A stretch of DNA of 64,000 nucleotides, taken from Apostichopus japonicus (taxonomy: Eukaryota > Echinodermata > Holothuroidea > Aspidochirotida > Stichopodidae). The notes beneath the pieces were generated by a model that ran no database searches, had not been told where the DNA came from, and worked only from the letters and a program-made list of their open reading frames with translations. Below, piece by piece: positions 1 to 13,800 of this stretch (position 1 is the stretch's first letter; each line of letters begins with the position of its first letter). The stretch is taken from positions 6,690,713 to 6,754,712 of the forward strand of contig NC_092574.1 of NCBI RefSeq assembly GCF_037975245.1, read 5' to 3'. A program made the position numbers and the translations under genes.

Positions 1-3000
1 TCTAGTTACCGCAACCTAACAGGAAATAACAGCATGACCGTGTTTTAAAGCATGACTTTCGAATTGTTCTGGTATATAATAAGTCTTTGTAAATATTTCA
101 CTTTTCGATCATTTTACCTGCAGTTTAAGAAATGATTATGCTCTACACACACACGCACAAAGTGCACATTGTCTGTAAGGGTATCAATGCGTTCCTCAAC
201 AAAACGTCTTTAATTATAAATTGTAGGACCGAAATTATATCTTTCAAATAGACTATATTGTGAAACATAATGTCAGCTCCCCCAAATCACTCTTATCCGA
301 ATACCAAGGTGAGGGTAGTGGGAGGGGGTGGGGTGGCGGTTGATTGTGGTCATTCTCCTGCTATATACGTACTGTATACTATGCTGCCCATATAAGCCAA
401 TACATAATTTATATAGGCCTAGCTACTGACAAAAACTTAAAGCAAGGCAGTCTTCTGAGTAAAATTTTGATAGAATAAAATTGTTGCTTCTCATGTCTCA
501 TATTTACAGCCACTAAAGTGTAATAATACCATTATTTACAATCCGTAGGATGAAACAAAAGTTTCGTCATAATTTGCGGCTTCGCACTAATCCCATTGAC
601 ACACGCATGAGTGGATCTGTTTGGAAATGAATTATACTGTTTCGCGGATTTGGTAATGAATGTATTCAACGATAATACATATATATATATATTCAACCTG
701 TTTCGTTCCTCTTCACTAGAGGGCCTGTACTCCTTTTTTTAGTAAATGAAAGGGTGGGTGACTTTAGGCTGAAGGTTAGTCACGATATAGTTGAGTCCAA
801 CAATAAAGAAAATGTTGAGTGCTTATGGTGCTTTTATAGCTATTTCGGTTTTCAAGATGTTCACATTTTAAAATATACTTAATCTCATGAGTGTTCCTTT
901 AAGGTGATGACGTCAGCTCTTCATAAGAGGTTTTCACTGTTAATGTTAAAGTCCATTGCTAAGTTCTCATTGCGCAAACGAAACATATTGTGACAACTTC
1001 GTGTGAAAAGCAGATCACCCTTGCATTACCAAAACACCAGTTTCCCTTAACAATTCGTAATACATTATAAACATGTAATTCGAGGACATAAAAGTGTTAT
1101 CTTTCCCCACTGAATTTTGTGTTGCATCTAAGAAACTGGCCTAATGGTTTGCGCATTAGACTATATAGTCCAGTCACTCTAATTGATGAACCTCAGCTGC
1201 TTTTTTAACGGTCATATACCTCAAAAATTAAAAGTGGTTTAGAAATACAAAACTTGGAGGGATAGTTGCATTGTTTGTTAAGGTATTCTACAACAGATGT
1301 CAAAATTAATTTTACGCCTTAATTAAGGCATCCTTCTCAGTCCCAATCGAGACTTCCCTGCGAGAGAGAGGAGGGACTCTATTCCTCCATATAATAGGCC
1401 TATACCTATTCCACGAAATGGTTATGTAATTAATCGAAAATAATGAAAACTCATTTATACCGTATTCCAAGTACGCAGTAAAATAATAACGAAGAGTCAG
1501 TGGACACGACAAAAAGGCATTGTTGTTAAATTATTGCATGTATTTGGAAATGGGATGAAATAGCCGATTCATACAGAGATGACAGCAACTACTGTAAATT
1601 TTAAAGTTTTGTACCCACAGTAAAAACTGGATTGTGCAGCTGACAAATCTGATAGTTCGGAATTAAGGAGGAAGGGAGGGATGGAGGGGGCGGGGGAGGA
1701 AAGGAGGGATAGGGATGGGGAACGGAAGGTTAGGAAGGGGTATAATCATCCATTTACTTTGATATTAAACATGGACGTTTTGCAAAGATAAGGTCACCTC
1801 CACAAGTTTTGGGACATTCCACTAAGTTTTGTTTGGGTCGATTTGTTTGTTTTTCCAAACCGAAAGCCTACCAGCTGCTAACGCTGATAGAAATTGATAA
1901 TCTCTCGTCCTGTGGTTGTTGAGATTCTCCCTTACCATGGCATAGACCGAACAATGATCGGGGTACCACGTCCCATCATACCGTCCTCCCTGATGACCAC
2001 TAAACACAGATCATCGTAGATCGATAACTTCAAGAAAGTCATGAACTCAAACAAACATCGTCGAGGATTTAGTAGGAATTTGGTCAGAAACACCTGTTCG
2101 AAAATGTTGAGGTCAAAATGTGAGACAGGGATTCAAGCGACGCGGGAATACCGCAGCGACACGCGTAACGCTATGCGGGGGTATTCACACAAGCAAGATG
2201 GAACTTTAAAAAGGAAAAATTGGATACCGTTTGTCGAAAGATGATGGTTTTGACTTAAAACTGAGTTTAACTTTATATGGGTGGAAAAAGGTGAGAAAAG
2301 AGGTGAAATGGGTGTGAAAGGTGATTGAAAGGGTGATACGTTGGTATTCCATGGTTTACAATAAATTAAATATTTGTGTAATAAAATCGATAAAATTGTA
2401 GGAACAAGTTTTTAAATTTAAGGGGTTGAAGCGGTAGCTTTGAAAGAAACCAAGAGAGGAGAGGGGGAAAAGATACAAATTTCTTCCAACTAATGTTCTA
2501 TGTATTTTTGAAAATATTATTTTGAAAAAAAAAATCACCTGAACTGTATGTCATTTTGGACATAACACTTTGAAATAAAAAAATAATAATAACAAAAATA
2601 AAATAAATAAGTTACAAACTGATTGAGGAAAGTTTTTTGAATTTGTGAATTTCCATTCCATCATTACTTACTACTTCTAATATTGTTAATGAGTAAGATA
2701 AGAGTAACAAAAAACATTATCATCTGCTATTGATCGCTTATTCCACTGACGTTTATATTGAAACTCAAATCGCTTAGATCGAAGTTTATATCCGTGTAGT
2801 CTTATGATAGATAAATTGAAGTTCAACCAAAATATGACATCACATGTTAACTGGCTTATCGGGTTGTTTATACGAAAACAACTTGTAGAGAATTTCTAGT
2901 CCATCTGTTTTGCTGAAAGTTATAGACAATGTATAAGTAACTATGTTGGTATTTGATTAAGGAGACTAACTGGCTGGCTACGATACAAGCTAATTGTTAA

Positions 3001-4310
3001 GAACAGATGGCCCTCTTAATTACCTTATTAAATGACCTAGCTGACTGAATCGAAAGAGAAGTAAACAGAAATCAATACAGTTAGTCCGTCCGTGCATGGG
3101 AAGGTTTATATAAGGAGCTTTGCCTATAATATAGTAGTAATATAGCATGTAGGCGTATAGGCGTCTCAGCGAATACGATGAATAATATAGGCTATACATA
3201 TATAAACACACTGCATATGTCAAAAGCCTATACTATAAGAGCGTGCACTTTATAAGTTCGACAAGTTGGTCCGGCCTACCGTATAAAGTTGTGGGATGGT
3301 GGGGATGGGATGGTGGGGGATTATAAATTCCCAAGACTTATTCGACTGAATGAAAGAAAAATACCCGATTGAGGGTGGAGGAGAGGGATACCTCCCATCC
3401 CCAGTGGCGGCGCGCCTCGACTTAGAAAATCCGTATATGTGTATATTTAAAGACGGGCTCGCGTACAAGAATTCGGCGGCGCTGTTTGTCACTCACCGAA
3501 AAAGTGTTGTGCCAGTCACAAAAACCCGGATGTTAATTAAAGTACACACGGGTATACTACAGTACTTTATCAAGTTCTGAAGTTACAACGCTGTGCTGCT
3601 CGTGTGTGGGGCTCCGACACCCATAAGGTATACACATGCACTTCATCGAACGTAGTTACATGATCACCATATCTAAGGAAATCGACATCAAGTGCCTTTA
3701 TAAACACGTGGACCATTTTGTAGGAGCTGTACAACCTTACAGATATAATAATCTTACAGTTATTATAATCATTTGGTTTAGGCTCTGGCTGCATTTCGGC
3801 ACGTCGTTTCTGTTTTCGGTGAACAAAAGATACGAGAATAGAAAAGTAATTAGTTTTACTTGGCCTAATTAGTAAATTACTCATTCGTTGCCTTCTTATC
3901 ATCTTGGTTGTAACTACTGACTCTTTTGCACCACATAACTCTTTAACTATGTATACAGACAGTAATTGGCCAACATCACGAAGAGCTTTTACATGGCCAA
4001 TGTTTGTAGATATCGATTTTGGGTGAAACCACTGTCAGGTGATGATGGAAGGCTGCGGTTTGTATAGTTCGATTTGTTGGTAAAACTTTGTTAATAATCC
4101 ATTTATCAATAGCCTAGAAACTGGTGTAGTAAGGCTTGTCGCGAAGGGGGATCAAAACTGTGACGCATGAAAATTTATTCACCTATCAATTTACGAGTCA
4201 GTATACTTCACAGCGTGTAAAAATGCCATTGAAATTAGTCTTTGAATTTTACTAGTTTTTGTTTTAGTTTTAGGCAAATATGTCACCAAAAAAGAACTAG
4301 TATTTGTTCG
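1..4310. other. Non-coding stretch upstream of the protocadherin exons
   Basis: I see no supportable exon here. All open frames are short and lack codon or motif support. Given the strand of the protocadherin exons downstream, this is probably intron of that gene. It contains scattered G-rich purine tracts (about 308-345 and 1660-1742) and a short TA run near 678-692. Nothing else stands out. Confidence 0.5.
1660..1742. repeat. G-rich polypurine tract
   Basis: About 80 bases are almost entirely G and A on the plus strand, with many GGG and GGGG runs. It is low-complexity DNA that could form G-quadruplex or triplex structures. There is no coding signal. Confidence 0.6.
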
Positions 4311-4318
4311 ATACAGGT

Positions 4319-4694
4319 CAGTGGCGTAGGAAGGTACTTTTGAGTGGGGGGGGGGGCTGAAGACTGAAGGCCGACCTGGGGGAGGGGTTTAAGGGGAGGG
4401 GGTGTCCCCATCCCCTTTGGATTATTTTGCATTTCCAGGTGGCCTCAGATGCAATTTGGTGCAATATAGCACACTTCAACACCCACTCCATTTGTAAACT
4501 TAATTTTGTATTTTCACCTGGCCTTAGATGCGAATTGGTGCTCCAAATGAGATTTTTTTTCTCATTTAGAAATGAAAAAGGGGTTTTCTGACTTGCGAAC
4601 CGGGGGGGGGGCGGAATGATACTTCCGCCCCTCCACATTTTTCACTGGGGGGGCTGGCGCCCCCCAGCCCCCCCCCCCGGTTCCTACGCCCTTG
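4319..4694. mobile_element. hAT-type miniature element with exact 8-bp target duplication
   Basis: The 376-bp element starts CAGTGGCGTAGGAAGG and ends, read on the other strand, CAAGGGCGTAGGAACC, so it has imperfect terminal inverted repeats. It is flanked by the exact 8-bp direct repeat ATACAGGT at 4311-4318 and 4695-4702. An 8-bp duplication with CAG-type ends is the hAT hallmark. The interior is G/C-run rich and has no transposase, so the element is non-autonomous. Confidence 0.85.
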
Positions 4695-4766
4695 ATACAG
4701 GTGACAAAAGCCTACAGTGGAATTACGACCTTCCTTACCGGTTTCGAACCTCTGGACATACAATCA

Positions 4767-4838
4767 GCGTCCATAGCCTAGTGGTTAGGGTGTCCGCCTA
4801 TACAGCGGGAGGCCCGGGTTCGAATCCCGGTGGAGGCT
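4767..4838 (+). other. tRNA-like sequence, probably a SINE head or tRNA pseudogene
   Basis: The sequence folds close to a cloverleaf. The acceptor ends pair at 6 of 7 positions, there is a D-arm-like A box around TAGCCTAGTGGTTAGGG, a 5-bp anticodon stem, and a perfect T stem CCGGG/CCCGG around TTCGAAT. The anticodon loop CTATACA would give anticodon ATA, which is not the normal Tyr anticodon (GTA), and there is no Tyr-type intron. I therefore favour a tRNA-derived repeat head over a working tRNA. No clear SINE body follows. Confidence 0.5.
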
Positions 4839-6244
4839 GGAAGTTTTTCACTGTTCTGGATTTTCCAACTCACTACAAATTCAACTATATATAAATATAG
4901 ATATATATATAAATCATTCTAGCGGCAACCCTGACCTGTCGATCTTCTTTAGTTCGAGATAAGTCGAAAGTACGAAAGCTTTGGGAATTTGGGTGAATCG
5001 AAGCGAAACTAAGGGAAGTTCATGGGAAATTGACAAGGTCTCTGTGTTGCAACACCTTCTACGGCGTGAAATATAGCATAGTAGGCAGGTCGAGTTTGTA
5101 CCCACAACACGACTATTTTATAGGTTAGGCGTGAAGTACCTGATGAAAGAAAATGTCGGTTCTTTGATTACCATATAGGTTTGATCTCCCAATTCATTGA
5201 ACCACTCTCATTTCACCATATATCCAATATTTGAAATGGGCTGTCAAACATGTTTTAGCTCGCCGTAACTTGGGAAGGAAAGTTTTTTATCCCCAGTAGA
5301 AACAAAGAATTGAAGAATCGCAAATTTGGTTGGCTGTTCCGGGGTTTCCTTTACTACTCCCGAAGGACGTTGGCTAAATTTACGCCGGGTGTACTTTCAC
5401 GTCGGATTTGAATAGCTGTCCCGACTCCGTCAGTCCTCAGTGTTATAGTATCTTAAGTACTATTCTAAAATGAGAATTCTTACATCCAATTATCCACATC
5501 TATAATTCGATGGCAAATATCCTTATCATAATTCTTGTTTCTGAAGGATATATAAATGCAAAGGATTTGCATCTTTCTGAACTAATATTAATAGTCCACT
5601 GAAAAGGTGAATACATTGCATATCACCAAACCAGCTAAAATGTGTGCAATTCATATTATGGTAGGCCGCGCTAGGCCTACACACTCCTATATAAGTTTAC
5701 TGAAGCTTTCGTCAACCACATGCAGTGAAATCAACTCGTCTTCCAGTAGCGCATACTCGGTATCAATTTAATCGAGGTGCACCCTTTTGTTCAAGATTAA
5801 TATCTAGAAGAAGAACACCTCCGAGAGCTTTTAGCCACCTATATGTATTGTGTTAGCCAACTTAAATAAATATTACGCAATCAATTTTTAGAAGCATAGT
5901 TGAGACTAGTAATTAAGGTGATTTTTTTTTCCAGCACTTTTAGTTACGAGGTATATACACTCCTACTCATTGTGTACCTTGACAGCGTTTGGACGCCCAA
6001 TGAAGTATTGTTAGAATGACCGTGGACGTATTTGGCACCTAATTGGCCAGCGATAAACACTCTCGAATTCATGGCAGTGGACCTATCAACATTTATTAAC
6101 GGATTAATCTGAATATTCCCCTGGTGCATAATTCTAATTCTATTATGTGGTTGACCACTTAATCTTTTAAGTATCAAACGTGACCTCTGCGTCTTCTTTT
6201 AGGGTTTGGCCTTGATTTATTTATATATATAAGGATGGAATGAG

Positions 6245-6246
<2 letters not shown>

Positions 6247-6338
<92 letters not shown>
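6247..6338. repeat. (TA)n microsatellite
   Basis: This is an uninterrupted TA dinucleotide run of about 92 bp, followed by a short CA-containing stretch. It lies about 280 bp upstream of the first recognisable protocadherin exon, probably within an intron. Confidence 0.95.
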
Positions 6339-6341
<3 letters not shown>

Positions 6342-6619
6342 ATGTATACACACACATTCATATGGGTGTGATTGTAAGGGGGTTGGGGCGTTTAGGGGGG
6401 GGGGGTTGTGAGGTGTATTCGGTTGGAGGAGGAAACTAATATATTACAACCATTAATTATTCCCTTTGATCTAGTCTTTTTTTCAGTGCTCCGGGCAGCA
6501 CAGTTTCGCCAAGCGTACAGTGTACAATATATAATACAATACCATTACCATGGCAACTATTATTTCATCGATCAGAGAACCAATTGTTTGAACTTGTCTT
6601 CATACTTTGCCGCCAACAG

Positions 6620-9600
6620 GTACAACGACTTCTTGACAAGCTTCGTCAGACCACCTCCGAGATTACGAGTGATCATTCATCGGAAGGTGACGGTAGAAGC
6701 AGCAGTCACGATAGCGGAAACGGCGGTGACAGTGATCGCGATACTAAAGATGTATCAACATCTACGATACACGGTGGTTCAACGACAGTGCCAAGGGGAT
6801 TCACTAAACAGCTTGGCATGCCACTCGCTGATCAGGATGTCTCCAAGAGGTCCACCTCTATGCCAATGATTTCTTTAATAGGATCCAATAGAAGTGAGTG
6901 TAGCCTAACATTCTCTCTGGTAGCCTAACCACCACTTTGGTAGCCTAGTGTAATGAAGTTTAAGTTTCTATTCTGAGTCTTGAATTAAAGAGTACCTACC
7001 CCCTCTAAATGAACAATTAAACAATACTGTAACATTTATAGCATTGCTTATATAAGCACTGCAGAATAATATGATTGTTGCCACCGTCGCTCCCAACACC
7101 TCACCCCCCCCCCCTCCACCAAAAAAACAAAACAATAAAGTCAAAGTTAGACATAAAACTCGACGTTATTTATGTTGTAACGTACCAGCTTGTTTTCGAG
7201 CTTATATAAATAAACATGCATTTTGTCACGTGGTTTCCCATCCCATCTATGACAAAAGGTAGATCTTCAATGAACTCTAAAATGTGACACTGATATTTTA
7301 GATTACTGAAATAAATATCTCGATTTCTTAAAGAAAGAAAGAGAACGTGGGTTCTTGATATCTCCGTATCTGAATTGTTAGATATTAAAAAAAATATCCC
7401 CCCCCCCCTTCCAAAATAAACCCGCCGAGTTAATTGGCCTAAAGTAACACGAGTAAGCGATTTTTGTCAAGAAACTGTATTAAAGTAAAGTTGTGACTAT
7501 ATAGTTGCAACCCTGTTGAGAAGAGTAGGAAGCCAATACAAAAGTGAGCCGTGCAGATTCTACAGAGGCCCAGAGTGGACGTTGAAAACATACTTGTTCA
7601 ACTTAAACCGTAAATATAGATGTTGCAATAAAGGTTAATGGCTTATTTCATGCCCTAAGTAATACACGATTAGTGATGTACAGCAATTTTTATACATTAA
7701 TAGGATCATTTGATAAATAATCGAATTGATTGCAAGCCTATACTGACTTACAAAAAAATATACGTTCATTACTCACTTCAGCCGTTCGATTTCAAATGAA
7801 TACATGAAACAAGGTATGACTTTGTATAGTTATTTTCTTCGCAGTCTCTTTGCATGCCTCCCCCCCCCCCCAGCCCCACAACCATTATTAACATGAATAA
7901 CACAAAGTTCACCTATAACGACCTCAACCTTTTTAGCCGCATTCCGTGACCTAGTTTTAACTTTCTCTGCTTTTAGTTTGGAATGACTTTGCAATGTTTT
8001 GTTGCTTTCGAGTTGTAAAGATTCGTTGTGGAGTGTATATAATTCGACAGTCTTGTCTAACCTATTGAACTCATATTTTGTCAATCCTCTCTAACCATTT
8101 TTCGATGGTCTTCTTTGTATGACTTCTCCACCATATGAATGGTCCCATATCGGGATTAGACTGTAGCCTATAGCCCTATACCACCAACATTACAAAGAGT
8201 GAAAATACGATACGGTAGGGCAATTCGTCGAGCAAAATGTGTTGTCTGGCGTTTATATTGAGGCTTTATGAATTCATAGTTATAGGCAAACAACTTTCCT
8301 ATACATGATGCAATGTTTTACTATATCAACCATGCTCTGGATATGAGAAAGGCCATTCGGAAAGTGTATCATGTGTTAGACCAATCAAGGAAGGTACAAT
8401 CGAATTATCATTATTATCGCAGGTCAAGTATTAAATTTATGCCTTTTATACCTTTTATACCTGCCATAATTATCAGCTGCTTATAAAAAACAAACAGTCA
8501 ACACGAACATCAAAAACAGACGCATAGGAGGGGTGATGAGGAGAGGGAGGGATTGAGGAGTGGTTTTTGGTCGGGGGGGGGGGGGGGAGGAGACATGCCT
8601 TTCGCACAAGAAATCATTATAAATTACGCCATTACAAACGTTTGGTATCAGCTGTACGATACGGAATAGTCATGTTAGCAGTTCTTTTTATGGGGGTGGA
8701 GTGGTTTCTAGGAGGGTCGGGTTTTTTGGAGAGAGGGGTGGATAGGAAGTCGAATGACGTTGTATCCAAATATTTTCGGCTCAAATTGTCTATAAATCTC
8801 GACATTGCTGTTAAAAATCAATGTCTTAAAAATGTTACTCCCTGGCCAGCTTCACCTCGGTTATGAACGTTTGTTTGTGAGTAATCGTATAAAGCTAACT
8901 GTAAAGCTGTACAATGCAAGCATATGCATAGGATGTATTCATAACAAACGTATAGTCTATGTCATTTGCAACCTTGTGTAGAAAAAGGTTAACGATTAAC
9001 GCAGTGATCCTCTGATAATATTTGTTTGCCTGCATGGCTGTCTTTTACAACCGGTTCTTAGCCAGGATTACATGTAATCCACAGTTTTGTTGTGTCCCAT
9101 ACACGGTGGCAAAAATAATTAATATGCTTGCGAATAGGAAGTATATTATACATACATTGGCGTGGCTCCCACCCGCTACTCTCCCTCCCACCCTGCCCTC
9201 TCCACTCCCCTCTCCCCCCCCCTCCCCTGGCTATGAACCTGGCTTGTAACCTACAGTATACGAAAACTGACCCTTTTTGCTAACATTGACAGAGTTCACT
9301 TGTTTACTAACTGCGTCTACTATAGTGTTTTATATGTTTCAAATAAACTGATACCATGTGCAGGGTATCGAAACCCGAGGTACAGCTCTTGTTGTTTACA
9401 GAAACACTCGTAAATAACCACGCTATTGAAAACGTAGTGGCACATTTATTACGTATGCCTAATTCATTTGAACTGTTTCCTCCCCAACTCCACTCACGCC
9501 CCCAATATATAAACTGATTTATACAATTGCAACAATTTGATTGATCAAAGCGAAATTCTTCACTTATACCCGCCTACGAAATATATTTATGAAGTGATGA

Positions 9601-10816
9601 GGGACCTCTTGTTGTACACTATTTAAACAAGAAAGTATTGTGTCTGGATTGCATGAATATACAGTTCCGTGTATTGCACAAGAGTCAGTGCAGTTGTACA
9701 GCTTCACTATACAGTACCATCTCAGCTAAGTCTTTAGTCTGCGTGGGGGGGGGGGGGGAGTGGCGCTGGGGGACAATATTTTCCAAATATTCTTCTAAAG
9801 CTTTGTAAACTATAGATATCATCTTTCATCTGATTCTTGACGAAACAATGGTCAATTGTTATAAAACTACAAACGGCATTCTTGATCTGGCAGTCCTGCA
9901 ATATGAGACTTAACGTCGATGGAGGTTCATAGCTTGAAACGACGTACCGCAACATTGGGAGCTCCTGTGGTCAAAGCAAGGTCTAAAAGAAAGACATTAA
10001 AGATCGCTTTCCCCTTCTATTTAGAAAAATGGTCACTATACGACTTCTATCACGTTCTAAAATTCTAAATTTCATTTTCATTTTTACTTTGCTACAGAAA
10101 ATTCTCCTGACTTTCAGAAAGGACCAAGGTGTACCCCTGAATGTAGCTCATTTGGTCACAGTGAACATTGTTGGTCATCTCACAATCCCCAAGGTGTGTC
10201 CAAGTCTAAGTCGGTATCTTTCTCACCGTATCCAGATGAGTACGAGATCAAAGATAGAAATGACAACCGCGTGGAAGATAGAAGGTCAACCCCGAGTTAC
10301 GGCGTCGGTCGATCGGAAGCTGCAGTATTACTCAACAGGATCAGGCAGTCGCCGACGACCTCCTATGCTGAGTCGACAAATAGCGACCCTGGGCGATATG
10401 ATCGGTCGTACGAAGACTCTAGAAAGCCAGTCAATGCAGCTAATCTGTCTCCAATTCGAGAACATCCGGAAGAAAGGAGAAACAGACAAAGACGACATTC
10501 AAATAAGAGAAGGACTCAAGGGGATAGAGCGTTACATACACGGGCGTCTAGACTAACAGGACGTTTAGGTCATAGTCGGGACCGACCCGAGGACACAGAG
10601 ACATTCGCACTACATAACAGGACGCCCTCTACTGGTAGTTATGAAGGTGGGGCCGATTCGGTTTCACATTCGTCGGTCGATTCGATCAAAGTGCGCCCTC
10701 CCGCGCCTTACCTCGACGTCGTCGATTCAGACGATGAATATTCAGATCACCACGTCGATAAACGCTGCATGGAAAGTACGGACGACATGGACGGAACGTA
10801 TAGGGATTGGGTATGA
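6620..10816 (+). CDS. Delta-type protocadherin, last two coding exons (cytoplasmic tail)
   Basis: Two exons join in phase: 6620-6893 (donor GTGAGT) and 10098-10816 (acceptor GCTACAG; stop TGA at 10814). Together they encode about 330 residues of a hydrophilic, Ser/Asp-rich cytoplasmic tail. The second exon carries CTPECSSFGHSEHCW, which resembles a CTPEC..GHSD.CW motif I recall from vertebrate delta-protocadherin tails. After it comes KSVSF, which fits the PP1-docking RVxF pattern and sits where delta-1 protocadherins have their CM3 motif. The first exon has HDSGNGGDSDRD, like the DSG-rich stretch of the family. The chain ends YRDWV, a possible class III PDZ ligand ([DE]-x-hydrophobic). Cadherin repeats and the membrane span must lie left of the window. 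The 5' end of the first exon is uncertain, because the frame stays open back to a second plausible acceptor at 6485-6486. The family call rests on these motifs only. Confidence 0.65.
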
Positions 10817-13800
10817 ATCGATTAAAATAGCCGACGCCAGTGTGACGATGATACAGCAGCTAATTGGATGATGAAGATAGCTCGTGTGCGCCGATAGCTC
10901 TGTCATGAAGCATCTGTGTCTATACAGATAGATTTGAGCATCATTACGGCCGAGAGTCAATGTTAAATGCTATTGGCGGCAAAGAACATATTGAAAAGCC
11001 TATTTGCCTCGTTTGTTATTACAACAGAAGGGAGCATTTACCGGATGTTCGCTAATGGAATCGATGGGTCTTTTTTGTTACGGTTTTGAAAACCTGAAAC
11101 TGGGCAACAAAACGATGCAAACGAAAAACAAAGAGAGTGAAAAAGGAGCAACGAAACTCAGAGAATTGACAAGAAGTCTGTTTTAATGAACCGCCAAGTG
11201 AACAGCAAGCTGCTATTTTAGCATAAGATACTACACAAAGTTATGAAAAGTATACCTTCCAATACAGGCTCTGACTCTCCGAGTTACTTCCAAAATAATG
11301 TGGGATATTAATTTAGACAAGAAAAACATGTCTAGGGTGAGCTACAATTCTTTGAGTTCAGCAGTTATAATTGCTTCCTCCGGTTTGATTATAAGTGACC
11401 ATTGTTCCACTCTCTAGCATATTTGGGGCCAGTGTATATTGATGACATTTACTTATGACCCCCATGCTCTCATTAGTACAATAAATGCCGTAGTCAACAT
11501 ATTACCTAACAATTGGAGAAACTGTGTTAAATATGGATAACTCCTGACTGAATCAGACCGCGACGTTATTGGCGCCAAATAATGTGAGAGACATTTGGAC
11601 AGGAATAAACCTGTGGATAGTTCAACGTTAAATTCGACGTGTACGTAACCACTATAGCTTTTCGTATATACGTATATATGCTTATAAACTTGATATCTAG
11701 GGTTGTGATGGAAAAAATATGGGTATTATTTCAATCTAATAATCCAGATCTTTATGATCTTAATGTGTCAGTAAATTCGGTCATCTTTATTCTTGTTTAT
11801 AACATTTCATTATCAGTTGCATAAAGTTACATTTTGTAATCCATCTCACTAGATCATGGGGATCGAGACGGTCCATATATACGATATCGGTTTCAATATC
11901 CAGCAAAATGTTAATTTGTTCGTAATTATGATAAAAGTTCATTCACACAATTCAAGTAGAATTTGGTTTTTATATACTAATGAGCAATACCGTATAGCTA
12001 CCAAAGAAAGTTTGTAACATGATCTGCTTTTAGTCTGTGTGTGCAAATATATATATGTCCTATGCAACCAAGGCGTGCCTTTTATACGTACAGACTTTCA
12101 GACGATAATAAAGTTGATGCGCGCCATTAACTAATTAATAAATAACAAATATATACAGGTACTTTTTACTGTGTATATATTTGCATATAAACACCGGCAT
12201 GCATTGCGCTATGAGATGCACAGAAATGTAAGCCCTATATACTTTGTCAATGCTGAGGCAACTATCTAAGTTAGAAAACTTTACATGTTATAATGCTATA
12301 CTGGCTACATAACCGTTTTGCCCCTCACATCATGTGTTTATCAAACAATGAAGCAACACAACCGTGGCGGAAAAGGGCCTAGCTGTTCGCCAAAGCTGTC
12401 AAATTTCCCACATCAAGTTTCTGACAGAAGTGTTTGCGCTAATATTGGCCATTTTCTTTGATCAGTGATTTGAAAAAGTAGGCCTAATAACAAATGTGAT
12501 AACGGAATATTTAGGGTTATCACTCGAAACAGTGACAGTGACAGTATGTATACATATGTGTGCTCGTAACTTTCACTTAAATTAGAACATTCAAATTATT
12601 TTATAGCTGCAACCGTGCATGCGTATCACACCATGACGGTGTTAATAACATATACATGCATGCTCATGTTTTAACACACTATCCCTGTTTACATCATATA
12701 TGTAGTCACAACAGTGACTACATTGGAACTCAGTTCCGCTAAAATTATCCATACACTGGAAAAAAGGTGCCTTTTATCGATATTGCCTGAATGAAATTCT
12801 TCCATAAACGGCATGTACTTCCCTCCTTGCATGTATTTTGAAGTTGACGGTCTTATGTTAGGATGTACTGTGTAAGATACAATCACGTGAGAGATAAACC
12901 TATAGTCCTCTCCTTGTTGCTATGATAACAGGCATGCAATTCTTAACGTATGTACATGTGCTAAGAATGTGTAATAGCCTATATGTTGAACCAAATAATT
13001 TCTAACGTGATGATATCGTTGATTGAAACCGATTTTCTTCTTCATTAAATGTCGTTTGCAGCTTTAATTATGCATATTTGTAATCATATTTGAATTGTTT
13101 GGCTTCCCCCCTCCATTTTATGTAACATGAAAACGAAAATATTATACCCTACGCGGTTATTTGAAGTACACATTTGTTTTGTAAATATATTTATGACATT
13201 TATAATCAAATAAAATCGTTATAATTGAAGGCTGCCATCTATAAAACGAGGCACGTGGAAAGGTCAATTAGTCCCTGTTTCAAAATTTGCGTTGTGAAGA
13301 GGACACGCATGTTTATCGTTCAATATAAGTTCAATATGTCTACCACTAGCAAAATGGAGACGAGGTATTCTCAGTTATATTCAAGGACGTTCACATGACT
13401 TTGAAGAAATGTAAATTTAACTGAAATAGGCCTTCTCTTTTATAGAGGCGGGAGGAGGAGGGGCTGGGGATGGGGATGGGCTGGGGAGGGGCTGTAGGGC
13501 TGGGCTGGGGGTGGGGTGGGGTGAAAACAACATAGTTCCACCATATAGCTATATTAATTGAATGCATGTTTAAGAGAAGGTGAAGTTTAAAAATTACCTC
13601 CGTGTAGGGTGGTGCAATAGGGTGTCCATTGCACTGACAGTAGGCGTATATACTAAAAATGTAAACCGAGGGCGCCCTTTGTCATGTTCCTTTTCTGGGT
13701 CACTATTTTCTCTGGATCAGCTCTTGTTTCTAACAATTTTTTATTGTTGTTTATTATTGTTATTATTGTTATGACTATCCCGTTGATAATGATAGAATGA

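Noticed and set aside
6408-6869. 153-codon frame overlapping the first protocadherin exon
   Set aside because: It is a shifted frame over the real exon. The neighbouring frame carries the family motifs and joins the next exon in phase.
8567-8866. 99-codon plus-strand frame starting with Gly-rich residues
   Set aside because: It begins in a poly-G run, has no ATG or splice support, and resembles no protein.
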